Notes under the pieces: generated by a model
The model's input: the letters and a program-made list of their open reading frames with translations, nothing else
Told to the model about the DNA's origin: nothing
The model's database searches: none
Part shown: positions 8,032 through 16,710 of the stretch, one piece after another
Position numbering within the stretch: position 1 is the stretch's first letter
Layout of the letters: each line of letters opens with the position of its first letter
Source: Streptomyces aureoverticillatus
GTDB taxonomy: Bacteria > Actinomycetota > Actinomycetes > Streptomycetales > Streptomycetaceae
Assembly: GCF_014649395.1 (NCBI RefSeq)
Contig: NZ_BMSY01000006.1
Coordinates: forward strand, 372,001-436,000
Reading direction: 5' to 3'
DNA length: 64,000 bases
Position numbers and translations under genes: made by a program

Positions 8032-8979
8032 ATGCCCGGCTCACGCATCGCCGCCGTCGGCCACTACCAGCCCGCCAAGGTGCTCACCAACGAGGACTTG
8101 ACGGGCATGGTCGACACCAGCGACGAGTGGATCCGCTCCCGGGTCGGCATCCGCACCCGCCACCTCGCGGGCCCCGGCGAGCCGGTCGACGAGCTCGCCG
8201 CGCACGCCGCCGCCAAGGCCCTCGCCTCCGCGGGCCGGGCGCCGTCCTCGGTCGACCTGGTCGTCGTCGCCACGTCCACGGCCATCGACCGCTCGCCGAA
8301 CATGGCCGCGCGCGTCGCCGCCCGGCTCGGCCTCGGCTCGCCCGCCGCGATGGACGTCAACGTCGTCTGCGCGGGCTTCACGCACGCGCTCGCCACAGCC
8401 GACCACGCCGTACGGGCCGGTGCGGCGAGCCGGGCCCTGGTCATCGGCGCCGACAAGATGTCCGACGTCACGGACTGGTCCGACCGCACCACCTGCGTGC
8501 TCGTCGGCGACGGCGCGGGCGCGGCGGTCGTCGAGCCGTGCGCGGAGGGGGAGGAGGCCGGGATCGGGCCCGTGCTGTGGGGCTCGGTGCCGGAGATGGG
8601 GCACGCCGTACGCATCGAGGGCACGCCGCCGCGGTTCGCGCAGGAAGGGCAGAGCGTCTACCGCTGGGCGACCACGCAGCTGCCGCCGCTGGCCCGCGCG
8701 ACCTGCGAACGCGCCGGGCTCACCCCCGCCGACCTCGCCGCCGTCGTTCTCCACCAGGCCAACCTGCGCATCGTCGAGCCGCTGGCCGAGCGGATCGGCG
8801 CCGTGAACGCCGTCGTAGCCCGGGACGTCGTGGACTCCGGCAACACCTCGGCCGCGTCCGTGCCGCTGGCCCTGTCCAAGCTGGTGGAACGGGGCGAGAT
8901 CGCCAAGGGCGACCCGGTGCTGCTGTTCGGCTTCGGGGGCAACCTGTCGTACGCGGGACAGGTCGTGCGCTGTCCCTGA
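8032..8979 (+). CDS. Stand-alone beta-ketoacyl-ACP synthase III (FabH-like) protein
   Basis: 315 aa thiolase-fold enzyme. The Cys-His-Asn triad is intact: NVVCAGFTHAL (Cys about 112), HQANLRI (His about 241) and SGNTSAAS (Asn about 270). It would condense or transfer an acyl-CoA group. It stands alone, without the acyl-carrier and elongation genes of the housekeeping fab operon, so it is more likely a specialised or acyl-transferring FabH. The ATG at 8032 follows GAGGGGAT at good distance; a longer in-frame start at 7903 adds 43 residues with no family match. It lies between the OFA and GntR genes; whether it belongs to the oxalate programme is unknown. Confidence 0.8.
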   Translation: MPGSRIAAVGHYQPAKVLTNEDLTGMVDTSDEWIRSRVGIRTRHLAGPGEPVDELAAHAAAKALASAGRAPSSVDLVVVATSTAIDRSPNMAARVAARLGLGSPAAMDVNVVCAGFTHALATADHAVRAGAASRALVIGADKMSDVTDWSDRTTCVLVGDGAGAAVVEPCAEGEEAGIGPVLWGSVPEMGHAVRIEGTPPRFAQEGQSVYRWATTQLPPLARATCERAGLTPADLAAVVLHQANLRIVEPLAERIGAVNAVVARDVVDSGNTSAASVPLALSKLVERGEIAKGDPVLLFGFGGNLSYAGQVVRCP

Positions 8980-9062
8980 GCGCGCGGCGTTCTTGAGCGC
9001 GCGGTGTTCTTGGGCGTGACTCGTTCCCTGAGCGTGACGCGTTCCTTGAGCGTGACGCGTTC
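8977..9062. repeat. Five tandem 17-18 base repeats after the FabH-like gene
   Basis: Units start at the stop codon: TGAGCGCGCGGCGTTCT, TGAGCGCGCGGTGTTCT, then three 18-base units of the type TGAGCGTGACGCGTTCCT. The array ends about 35 bases before the GntR operator. No hairpin explains it; it looks like a minisatellite. Confidence 0.7.
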
Positions 9063-9094
9063 AACTCCCCCTAGTGCTGGCCCTTGTGCTCGGT

Positions 9095-9110
9095 AAACTG
9101 TAGACAAAAG
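9095..9110. promoter_or_regulatory. Putative FCD-GntR autoregulatory operator
   Basis: AAACTGTAGACAAAAG. The core ACTGTAGACAA (9097-9107) is the exact reverse complement of TTGTCTACAGT at 4355-4365. It lies 47 bases before the GntR start codon, as expected for autoregulation. Confidence 0.6.
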
Positions 9111-9153
9111 CCAATTCACTTGGCTTGACGTCGTCGTCCACGAGGGGGCCGGG

Positions 9154-9831
9154 ATGTTGTCCGCAGGACTGCCGCAGGGGACGGTGCCCAAGCTGGAGCG
9201 GCCGGGCCCGCTGCGCGAGCGGGTCTACGAGGCGCTGCTCGAACTCATCACCACGCGCGCGCTGCGCCCCGGCCAGCACCTCGTCGAGAGCGAGCTGGCC
9301 GGGCACCTGGGCGTGTCCCGGCAGCCGGTGCGCGAGGCGCTGCAGCGGCTGAACACCGAGGGCTGGGTGGACCTGCGCCCCGCGCAGGGCGCGTTCGTGC
9401 ACGAGCCGACGGAGGAGGAGGCGGACCAACTGCTCACCGTCCGCACCCTCCTGGAGGCCGAGGCCGCGCGGCTGGCCGCCGCCAACGCCGGGTCGGCCGG
9501 GATCGCCGCCCTCGAAGAGCTGTGCGCCAAGGGGGAGTCGGCCGTCGCGGACGGCGACGTGGACCTGGTCGTCGCCACCAACGCGGCGTTCCACGCCAAG
9601 GTGATGGAGCTCGCCGGGAACGTCGTCCTGGCCGAGCTGGCCGGGCAGGTCGACCGGCGGGTCCGCTGGTACTACACGCCGGTGGCGCGGCAGCGGGGTA
9701 TCCAGTCCTGGATCGAGCATCGCCAGCTCATCGCGGCGATCGCCGCCCGTGACGAGGCCCGTGCCACGGAGGTCATGCGGGCGCATACGGAGCACACGCG
9801 CAAGACGTACCACGAACGCGAGACGGGCTGA
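9154..9831 (+). CDS. GntR-family regulator, FCD (FadR) subfamily
   Basis: 225 aa. The N-terminal winged helix has LRERVYEALLELITTRALRPGQHL and the recognition helix VSRQPVREALQRL. The C-terminal all-helical FCD domain has the metal/ligand motif residues D, H, H and H (AAFHAKVMELAG, IEHRQLIAAI, RAHTEHTR). FCD regulators usually bind a small carboxylate. The start has GAGGGGG upstream. Sites matching TTGTCTACAGT lie before this gene and before panE-fdhAB, with near copies before the OFA gene and between oxc and the SucC-like gene. This makes it the likely regulator of the whole oxalate set; ligand and sign of control are unknown. Confidence 0.88.
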   Translation: MLSAGLPQGTVPKLERPGPLRERVYEALLELITTRALRPGQHLVESELAGHLGVSRQPVREALQRLNTEGWVDLRPAQGAFVHEPTEEEADQLLTVRTLLEAEAARLAAANAGSAGIAALEELCAKGESAVADGDVDLVVATNAAFHAKVMELAGNVVLAELAGQVDRRVRWYYTPVARQRGIQSWIEHRQLIAAIAARDEARATEVMRAHTEHTRKTYHERETG

Positions 9832-9835
9832 CCCC

Positions 9836-10131
9836 GCGGGGGCTCCGCCCCCCGGACCCCCGCTCCTCAAACGCCGGAGGGGCTTTTCCCCCACCCACCC
9901 GCCCTTACTGCCTGCCGGAACAGCCGACGCGGCGGAGATTCAGCCCGTCCGGCGATTGAGGACGAGCCGCGGAGCGGCGATCGGCGGCGGCCTGTCCCAC
10001 CCGCACAGGACACCCACCCCGGCAGGGGTCTGCCCCGGCTGGGGTCTGCCCCGGCTGGGGTCCAGGGGGCGCAGCGCCCTTGGTTTCGGGAAGGGGCGGG
10101 ATTGGGGAGCCCCCGGCAGGGCCCCACCCAC
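9836..10131. repeat. Streptomyces GC-rich repeat element, copy B, intergenic
   Basis: Fills most of the 440-base gap between the GntR and ROK genes. It starts GCGGGGGCTCCGCCCC and ends with the same 26-base block as copy A (here 10083-10108). Inside are a triplicated GGGTCTGCCCCGGCT-like unit (10026-10062) and several hairpins. No gene is visible in it. Confidence 0.75.
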
Positions 10132-10151
10132 CCACACCTTTGTCCTGTGAA

Positions 10152-10190
10152 GGGAGAAAGTCGGAGCCAATTCGCTCCCAACTTCTTCCC
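10152..10190. promoter_or_regulatory. Inverted repeat upstream of the ROK regulator
   Basis: GAAAGTCGGAGC (10156-10167) and GCTCCCAACTTC (10174-10185) pair at 9 of 12 positions around CAATTC, with GGGA/TCCC flanks. The position, 80-120 bases before the ROK start, suits an operator. Confidence 0.4.
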
Positions 10191-10271
10191 AGCCCCGGCA
10201 CGCGCTGCTACGTTCCCCTCGAAAGCCCAACAGGACACACGGGATTCGGCCGAACAGGCGGGGAGGGGCGC

Positions 10272-11462
10272 GTGAGACGTATGACGGCTCGACCCGCCAA
10301 CGCGCACCAGGCGCGCCTACTGCGACTGCTGCGCGACGGAGGGCCCAACTCCCGCGCCCAACTGGGCGACCAGGTCGACCTCTCCCGGTCCAAGCTGGCC
10401 GTGGAGGTGGACCGCCTCCTGGAAACGGGACTGGTGGTCGCCGACGGCCTCGCGGCGTCCCGCGGCGGCCGCCGCTCCCACAACATCCGCCTGGCCCCGG
10501 CCCTCCGCTTCCTCGGCGTGGACATCGGCGCGACCTCGGTCGACGTCGCCGTCACCAACGCCGAGCTGGAGGTCCTCGGCCACATCAACCAGCCCATGGA
10601 CGTGCGGGAGGGCCCGGTCGCGGTCTTCGAGCAAGTCCTCGCCATGGCGGCCAAGTTGCGCGCCTCGGGACTCGCGGAGGGGTTCGACGGCGCCGGCATC
10701 GGCGTACCGGGCCCCGTCCGCTTCCCCGAGGGCGTCCCGGTCGCGCCGCCGATCATGCCCGGCTGGGACGGCTTCCCCGTACGGGAAGCGCTCAGCCAGG
10801 ACCTCGGCTGCCCGGTCATGGTCGACAACGACGTGAACCTGATGGCGATGGGTGAGCAGCACGCGGGCGTCGCCCGCTCCGTGGGCGACTTCCTGTGCGT
10901 CAAGATCGGCACGGGCATCGGCTGCGGCATCGTCGTCGGCGGCGAGGTGTACCGCGGTACGACGGGCAGCGCGGGCGACATCGGCCACATCCAGGTCGAA
11001 CCGGACGGCCGCCCGTGCGCGTGCGGCAACAAGGGCTGCCTGGAGGCCTACTTCAGCGGCGCCGCGCTCGCCCGCGACGCCGAGGAGGCCGCCCACCAGG
11101 GGCGTTCGCCGGAGCTCTCGACGCGCTTCGAGGACTCCGGTCGGCTCTCCGCCGTCGACGTCGCCGCGGCCGCCGCCGCCGGTGACCCCACCGCGCTCGA
11201 CCTGATCCGCGCCGGCGGCAACCGCACGGGCCAGGTCATCGCGGGCCTCGTCAGCTTCTTCAACCCCGGCCTCGTGGTGATCGGCGGCGGCGTCACCGGC
11301 CTCGGCCACACGCTGCTCGCCGCGATCCGCACCCAGGTCTACCGCCAGTCGCTGCCCCTCGCGACCGGCAACCTCCCCATCGTCCTCGGAGAGTTGGGCC
11401 CCACCGCCGGTGTCATCGGCGGCGCCCGCCTCATCAGCGACCACCTGTTCTCACCGGCCTAG
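10272..11462 (+). CDS. ROK-family transcriptional regulator / sugar kinase-like
   Basis: 396 aa. An N-terminal winged helix (NAHQARLLRLLRDGGPNSRAQLGDQVDLSRSKLAVEVDRL) precedes an ASKHA kinase-like body with FLGVDIGATSVDVAV, GIGVPGPV, VMVDNDVNLMAMGE and GTGIGCGIVVGGEV, and the ROK zinc signature GHIQVEPDGRPCACGNKGCLE. Proteins of this build are sugar-responsive repressors. It lies just upstream of the sugar ABC operon and probably controls it. GTG at 10272 is favoured because GGAGG ends 5 bases before it; ATG at 10281 is the alternative. Confidence 0.85.
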   Translation: MRRMTARPANAHQARLLRLLRDGGPNSRAQLGDQVDLSRSKLAVEVDRLLETGLVVADGLAASRGGRRSHNIRLAPALRFLGVDIGATSVDVAVTNAELEVLGHINQPMDVREGPVAVFEQVLAMAAKLRASGLAEGFDGAGIGVPGPVRFPEGVPVAPPIMPGWDGFPVREALSQDLGCPVMVDNDVNLMAMGEQHAGVARSVGDFLCVKIGTGIGCGIVVGGEVYRGTTGSAGDIGHIQVEPDGRPCACGNKGCLEAYFSGAALARDAEEAAHQGRSPELSTRFEDSGRLSAVDVAAAAAAGDPTALDLIRAGGNRTGQVIAGLVSFFNPGLVVIGGGVTGLGHTLLAAIRTQVYRQSLPLATGNLPIVLGELGPTAGVIGGARLISDHLFSPA

Positions 11463-11584
11463 TACGTCCAGTACACCCAGCACACCTGGCGCGCCCCGCA
11501 CACCCAGCACAGCGCTCCGCCTTGTCATGCCCTGTACAGCCCTGCTCTGCCCTGAAACCGGCCGCACCCCCCGAGGGAACCGTC

Positions 11585-13177
11585 ATGGCACCAGAACCAC
11601 CCCTGCTCACCATGTCCGGCATCACCAAGTCGTTCCCGGGCGTCCGCGCGCTCGACGGCGTCGACCTGCACGTCCAGGCCGGCGAGGTGCACTGCCTGCT
11701 GGGCCAGAACGGCGCCGGCAAGTCCACGCTCATCAAGGTCCTCGCGGGCGCCCACCAGCCCGACGACGGGACGATCGTCTGGCGCGGCGACCAGGTCACG
11801 CTGCGCTCCCCGATCGCCGCCATGCGCCTCGGCATCGCCACCATCTACCAGGAACTCGACCTGGTGGAGGGTCTGTCCGTCGCCGAGAACGTCTACCTCG
11901 GGCACGAGCCGACCTCCGCCGGATTCGTGGTGCGCGGTCGCGATGCGCGCGCGTCAACGGCCGCTCTGCTGAAGCGACTTGGGCACAGCGAGATCGATCC
12001 GGGGCGCCTCGTGGGGGACCTCTCCGCGGCTCAGCAGCAGATCGTGTCGATGGCCCGCGCGCTCTCCCACGAGGTGCGCCTGATCGTGATGGACGAGCCG
12101 TCGGCCGCGCTCGACCCGGACGAGGTCGACAACCTCTTCCGGATCGTCGGCGACCTGACGGCCGCGGGCGTCGCCGTCGTCTACATCTCGCACCGCCTGG
12201 AGGAGATCCGGCGCATCGGCGACCGCGTCACCGTTCTCAAGGACGGGCGCGCCGTCGCCGTCGGGCTGCCCGCCAAGGAGACCCCGACGCGTGAGGTCAT
12301 CGCGCTGATGACCGGACGCAACGTGGAGTACGTCTTTCCCGAGCGGCCGGAGTCGCCGGGGAACGGGGCGGTCGCGGCTCGGCCCGAGCCCGTCCTGTCC
12401 GTCCAAGGGCTCGCCAGGGATGGGGAGTTCGCGCCGCTCGACCTGGAACTGCGGCCCGGTGAGATCGTCGGTCTCGCCGGGCTCGTCGGCTCCGGGCGGT
12501 CCGAGATCCTGGAGACCATCTTCGGCGCGCGCAAACCGACGTCCGGCCAAGTCCGGGTGGACGGACGGGTGTTGCGGCCCGGCAGTGTCCGCGCGGCCGT
12601 GCGCGCCGGTCTCGGACTCGCGCCCGAGGAGCGCAAGGCGCAGGCCCTGCTGATGCTGGAGTCCGTCACCCGCAACGTGTCGGTGTCCTCCATGTCCCGC
12701 TTCTCGTACGGGGGTTGGCTGGACCGGGCCAAGGAGCTGCGGGCGGCCCGCGACGCCACCCGGGAGCTGTCGCTCAGGCCGGACAACCCGTCCGTCCCCG
12801 TGCGCACCCTCTCCGGCGGCAACCAGCAGAAGGCCGTCCTGGCCCGCTGGCTGCTGCGCGGCTGCCGTGTCCTGCTGCTCGACGAGCCGACGCGCGGTGT
12901 CGACGTCGGCGCCCGCGCCGAGCTGTACACCGTCATCCGGCGCCTCGCCGACGAGGGCCTCGCCGTGCTCCTCGTGTCCAGCGAGGTGCCCGAGGTGCTC
13001 GGCCTCGCCGACCGCGTCCTCGTGCTGCGCGAAGGCCACGTCGTGCACACGGCGCCCGCGCACGACCTCGACGAACACCGCGTACTCGACCTCGTCCTGG
13101 CCTCCGGCCAGCACGGCCCCACCCACCCGGAGGGCCCCCACAGCCCCGCCACCACGGAAGGAAGCCCGGCGTCATGA
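11585..13177 (+). CDS. Sugar ABC transporter ATP-binding protein (RbsA/XylG type)
   Basis: 530 aa tandem ATPase that energises a ribose/xylose-class importer. The first half has Walker A GQNGAGKST, LSAAQQQI and Walker B LIVMDEPS; the second half has GLVGSGRSE, LSGGNQQK and LLLDEPTRGVD. The degenerate second Walker A (GSGRSE) is normal in this family. The ATG at 11585 has GAGGGAA upstream. Its stop overlaps the permease start (ATGA). First gene of a transporter operon read together with 13174-15249; sugar specificity cannot be told. Confidence 0.92.
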   Translation: MAPEPPLLTMSGITKSFPGVRALDGVDLHVQAGEVHCLLGQNGAGKSTLIKVLAGAHQPDDGTIVWRGDQVTLRSPIAAMRLGIATIYQELDLVEGLSVAENVYLGHEPTSAGFVVRGRDARASTAALLKRLGHSEIDPGRLVGDLSAAQQQIVSMARALSHEVRLIVMDEPSAALDPDEVDNLFRIVGDLTAAGVAVVYISHRLEEIRRIGDRVTVLKDGRAVAVGLPAKETPTREVIALMTGRNVEYVFPERPESPGNGAVAARPEPVLSVQGLARDGEFAPLDLELRPGEIVGLAGLVGSGRSEILETIFGARKPTSGQVRVDGRVLRPGSVRAAVRAGLGLAPEERKAQALLMLESVTRNVSVSSMSRFSYGGWLDRAKELRAARDATRELSLRPDNPSVPVRTLSGGNQQKAVLARWLLRGCRVLLLDEPTRGVDVGARAELYTVIRRLADEGLAVLLVSSEVPEVLGLADRVLVLREGHVVHTAPAHDLDEHRVLDLVLASGQHGPTHPEGPHSPATTEGSPAS

Positions 13178-14193
13178 CGCAGCCCGCATCGCCCGCCCGG
13201 CCCGTCACCGAGAAGAGCCCGCCGGCGGACGGCGACAAGAGCCCGTGGCGGTCCCTCGCCGCCCGCGCCGACGTGCGGACGCTCTCGCTGCTCGGCGTCC
13301 TCGCCGCCCTCGTCGTGATCGGCGGTGTCACCGAGCCCGACGCGTTCCTCGACACCGACAACCTCCAGCTCATCCTCACCCAGGCGTCCGTCATCGGTGT
13401 CGTCACCGTCGGCATGACCTTCGTGATCATCTCCGGCGGCATCGACCTGTCGGTCGGCGCGATCGTGGCGCTGGCGTCGGTGTGGGCCACGACGGTCGCC
13501 ACCCAGGACTACGGCTTCGCCGGCATCCTCTTCACGGCCGTCGTCGTGGGCCTCGGGTGCGGCCTGGTCAACGGGCTGCTCATCGCGTACGGCGGCATGG
13601 TGCCGTTCATCGCCACGCTCGCCATGCTCGCCTCCGGCCGCGGCCTCGCCCTGGAGATCACCGACGGCAAGACACAGATGGTCACCGTCGACGGGGTGCT
13701 GAAGCTGGGGGAGCGGGACTCGTACATCCTCGGCATCCCGCCGCTGGTGATGGTCTTCGCCGCCGTGACCGTCGTGGGCTGGCTGCTGCTCAACCGGACG
13801 ACCTTCGGTCGGAGGTCCGTGGCCGTCGGCGGCAACGCGGAGGCCGCGCGCCTTGCCGGCATCGACGTACGCAGGCAGCGGCTCTATCTGTACCTGCTCT
13901 CGGGGCTGTGCTGCGGCATCGCCGCCTTCCTGCTGATCATCCTGTCCGGGTCCGGCCAGAACACCAACGGCAACCTGTACGAACTCGACGCGATCGCCGC
14001 CGCGATCATCGGCGGCACCCTGCTCAGCGGCGGGCGCGGCACCATCACCGGCTCCGTGCTCGGCGTCCTGATCTTCACCACGATCACCAACATCTTCGCG
14101 CTCAACAACCTGGAGACCGCCGTCCAGCAGATCGCCAAGGGCGCGATCATCGTGGCCGCGGTCCTGGTCCAGCGGCGTACGGCCACCACCTAA
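13174..14193 (+). CDS. Sugar ABC transporter permease (RbsC/XylH type)
   Basis: 339 aa with about ten membrane spans after a hydrophilic N-terminal tail of about 35 residues. The family signatures GMTFVIISGGIDLSVGAIVAL, GLLIAYGGMVPFIATLAMLASGRG, GGNAEAARLAGI and GGTLLSGGRGTITGSVLGVLI are clear. It starts inside the ATPase stop codon, so the two are translationally coupled. It forms the membrane channel with a second copy of itself. Confidence 0.92.
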   Translation: MTQPASPARPVTEKSPPADGDKSPWRSLAARADVRTLSLLGVLAALVVIGGVTEPDAFLDTDNLQLILTQASVIGVVTVGMTFVIISGGIDLSVGAIVALASVWATTVATQDYGFAGILFTAVVVGLGCGLVNGLLIAYGGMVPFIATLAMLASGRGLALEITDGKTQMVTVDGVLKLGERDSYILGIPPLVMVFAAVTVVGWLLLNRTTFGRRSVAVGGNAEAARLAGIDVRRQRLYLYLLSGLCCGIAAFLLIILSGSGQNTNGNLYELDAIAAAIIGGTLLSGGRGTITGSVLGVLIFTTITNIFALNNLETAVQQIAKGAIIVAAVLVQRRTATT

Positions 14194-14205
14194 GGGGTTC
14201 ATGTC

Positions 14206-15249
14206 ATGCCAGAGTTCACGAGCCGCAGAGGTCTGCTCTTCGGAGCGGCCGCCGTGTCCGCGGGTGCCGTGCTGACGGGCTGCACCAGCAACGAGTCCAA
14301 GGACGACAACTCGTCCGAGGACAACAAGCAGGCCGTCGCCGACGACAAGCCCGGCAAGGAAGTCACCATCGGCTTCGCGGGACCGCAGGCCGACCACGGG
14401 TGGCTGAACGCCATCAACGACAACGCCAAGGAGCGGGCGAAGAAGTACAAGGACGTCACGCTGGAGGCGACCGAGGGCTCCAACGACACCGCCGCGCAGA
14501 TCGGCCAGGTCGAGACGCTCATCAACAAGAAGGTCGACGTCCTCGTCATCCTCCCCGCCGACGGCAAGGCCCTCACCCAGGTCGGCCTCAAGGCCATGAA
14601 GGCCGGCATCCCCGTCGTCAACCTCGACCGGATCTTCGCCTCCGCGCAGGCCTACCGCTGCTGGATCGGCGGCGACAACTACGGCATGGGCCTGAACGCG
14701 GGCCACTACATCGGCGAGAAGCTGAAGGGCAAGAAGGGCGCCAAGGTCGTCGAGCTCGCCGGGCTCGACAACCTGGAGCTGACCAAGCAGCGCACCAAGG
14801 GCTTCGACGACGCGCTGAAGAACTACCCGAACATCGAGAAGGTCGCCCGGCAGGCCGCCGAGTTCACCGTCGAGTCCGGGCAGTCGAAGATGTCCCAGCT
14901 GCTGCAGGCGCAGAAGAACTTCGACGCCCTGTGGAACCACGACGACGACCAGGGCGTGGGCGCCCTGCGCGCCATCAAGCAGGCCGGGCGGGACGACTTC
15001 ATGATGGTCGGCGGCGCGGGCGCCCTCTCCGCCTTCCAGGAGATCAAGCAGGACCGGGGCGTCCTGAAGGCCACCGTCCTGTACCCGCCGACGATGGCGG
15101 CCTCCGCGATCGACCTGGCGCGGGCGCTCGGCCAGGGCAAGGGCATCAGTGGCATGGCCGAGTTCGAGATCCCCGCCTCCCTCACCCTCTACTCGGCCGT
15201 CGTCGACAAGGAGAACGTCGACCAGTACATGTCCACCGGCTTCAAGTGA
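14206..15249 (+). CDS. Sugar ABC transporter substrate-binding lipoprotein
   Basis: 347 aa. The N terminus has a twin-arginine-like start (SRRGLLFGAAAVSAGAVLTGC) ending in a lipobox with Cys at about residue 26, followed by an acidic/Ser-rich linker. The body is a periplasmic-binding-protein type I fold (VTIGFAGPQADHGWLNAINDNA, DVLVILPADGKALTQVG, AGIPVVNLDR) as in ribose/inositol binders. The lipoprotein would sit on the outer face of the membrane and feed the permease at 13174. The GLDNLELTKQRTKGFDDAL segment matches the hinge-side motif of the family. Confidence 0.9.
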   Translation: MPEFTSRRGLLFGAAAVSAGAVLTGCTSNESKDDNSSEDNKQAVADDKPGKEVTIGFAGPQADHGWLNAINDNAKERAKKYKDVTLEATEGSNDTAAQIGQVETLINKKVDVLVILPADGKALTQVGLKAMKAGIPVVNLDRIFASAQAYRCWIGGDNYGMGLNAGHYIGEKLKGKKGAKVVELAGLDNLELTKQRTKGFDDALKNYPNIEKVARQAAEFTVESGQSKMSQLLQAQKNFDALWNHDDDQGVGALRAIKQAGRDDFMMVGGAGALSAFQEIKQDRGVLKATVLYPPTMAASAIDLARALGQGKGISGMAEFEIPASLTLYSAVVDKENVDQYMSTGFK

Positions 15250-15297
15250 GGTGCCCACTGATCCGCGAAGCAGGCGACGACCAGGAGGAGTTACCGC

Positions 15298-16698
15298 ATG
15301 AGTGAGACGGAGCACGAGGCCGCTGCCGGGGCCGGCCCGACCGACGGGCCCGGGGCCGGACGGCGTCGACTCGGCGTGGGAATGGTCGGCTACGCCTTCA
15401 TGGGCGCCGCCCACTCCCAGGGCTGGCGGACCGTGGGACGCGTCTTCGACCTGCCGGTCGAGGCGCGGCTCGCGGCCGTCTGCGGCCGTGACGGCGCGGC
15501 CGTGCGCGTCGCCGCCGAGCGGCTCGGCTGGGCCGCCGCCGAGACCGACTGGCGCGCCCTCATCGCCCGTGACGACGTCGATCTCGTCGACATCTGCACG
15601 CCCGGCGACAGCCACGCGGAAATCGCGATCGCCGCGCTCGACGCGGGCAAGCACGTGCTGTGCGAGAAGCCGCTCGCCAACACCGTCGAGGAGGCCGAGG
15701 CCATGGCGGCCGCCGCCGAACGGGCCGCCGCGCGCGGCCAGGTGGCGATGGTCGGCTTCAACTACCGCCGGGTGCCCGCGCTCGCCCTCGCCCGCCGGAT
15801 GGTCGCCGAGGGGCGGCTCGGCACGCTGCGGCACGTCCGCCTCACCTACCTCCAGGACTGGCTCGTCGACCCCGCCTTCCCGCTGACCTGGAGGCTGCGC
15901 AAGGACCGCGCGGGCTCGGGCGCGCTCGGCGACCTCGGCGCGCACATCGTGGACCTCGCGCAGTACGTCACCGGCGAGGCCGTCGCGGGCGTCTCCGCCC
16001 TGACGGAGACATTCGTACGCGAACGGCCGCTCCTGGAGGGCACGTCCACCGGCATCACGGCGGCGGGAACGGGAACGGGAGCCGGATCGGGAGTGGCGGG
16101 CGGCGCCGGGCAGGCGGGGGCCGACGGCGGGCAGCAGCGGGGTGGCGCCGACGGTGCGCTGTCGGACGGCGGGGGCGGGCAGCCGCGCGCCGGGGCCGGG
16201 CTGGTCACGGTCGACGACGCCGCCGTCTTCACTGCGCGCTTCCCCTCCGGGGCGCTCGCCACGTTCGAGGCGACCCGGTTCGCGGCCGGCCGCAAGAACG
16301 CGCTGCGGCTCGAACTCAACGGCTCGGACGGCTCGCTGGCCTTCGACCTGGAGCGCCTCAACGAACTCTCCTTCCACGACCACACCGAGCCCGCCGACTC
16401 GTCCGGCTTCCGCCGCATCCTCGTCACGGAACCCGGCCACCCGTACCTCGAGGCATGGTGGCCGCCCGGCCACGGACTCGGCTACGAGCACACCTTCGTG
16501 CACCAGGCCCGCGACCTGCTCCACGCCATCGCCACGGGCACCGCCCCCGAGCCGTCCTTCGTGGACGGGCTCTCGGTGCAGCGGGTGCTCGCGGCCGTGG
16601 AGGAGAGCGCGGCGAAGAACGCGGTGTACACCCCGGTCGACGCCCGTGCGCACGCCCGCGTCGACGCCCGCGCCGAAACCGGCGCCCCCATCTCCTGA
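15298..16698 (+). CDS. Gfo/Idh/MocA-family NAD(P)-dependent oxidoreductase
   Basis: 466 aa. The Rossmann domain starts GVGMVGYAFMGAAHSQGW, with LVDICTPGDSHAEIAIAAL and HVLCEKPLANTVEEAEAM containing the catalytic EKP motif. The C-terminal domain has GSGALGDLGAHIVDLAQYVTGE with the Asp/His pair. It would oxidise a ring hydroxyl of a sugar, glycoside or inositol. About 50 residues of Gly/Ala-rich sequence near 252-303 (GTGTGAGSGVAGGAGQAG) are inserted in the C-terminal domain and look like a repeat expansion. It follows the transporter and is 12 bases from an isomerase gene. Confidence 0.85.
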   Translation: MSETEHEAAAGAGPTDGPGAGRRRLGVGMVGYAFMGAAHSQGWRTVGRVFDLPVEARLAAVCGRDGAAVRVAAERLGWAAAETDWRALIARDDVDLVDICTPGDSHAEIAIAALDAGKHVLCEKPLANTVEEAEAMAAAAERAAARGQVAMVGFNYRRVPALALARRMVAEGRLGTLRHVRLTYLQDWLVDPAFPLTWRLRKDRAGSGALGDLGAHIVDLAQYVTGEAVAGVSALTETFVRERPLLEGTSTGITAAGTGTGAGSGVAGGAGQAGADGGQQRGGADGALSDGGGGQPRAGAGLVTVDDAAVFTARFPSGALATFEATRFAAGRKNALRLELNGSDGSLAFDLERLNELSFHDHTEPADSSGFRRILVTEPGHPYLEAWWPPGHGLGYEHTFVHQARDLLHAIATGTAPEPSFVDGLSVQRVLAAVEESAAKNAVYTPVDARAHARVDARAETGAPIS

Positions 16699-16710
16699 GG
16701 AGGCTCGCCC

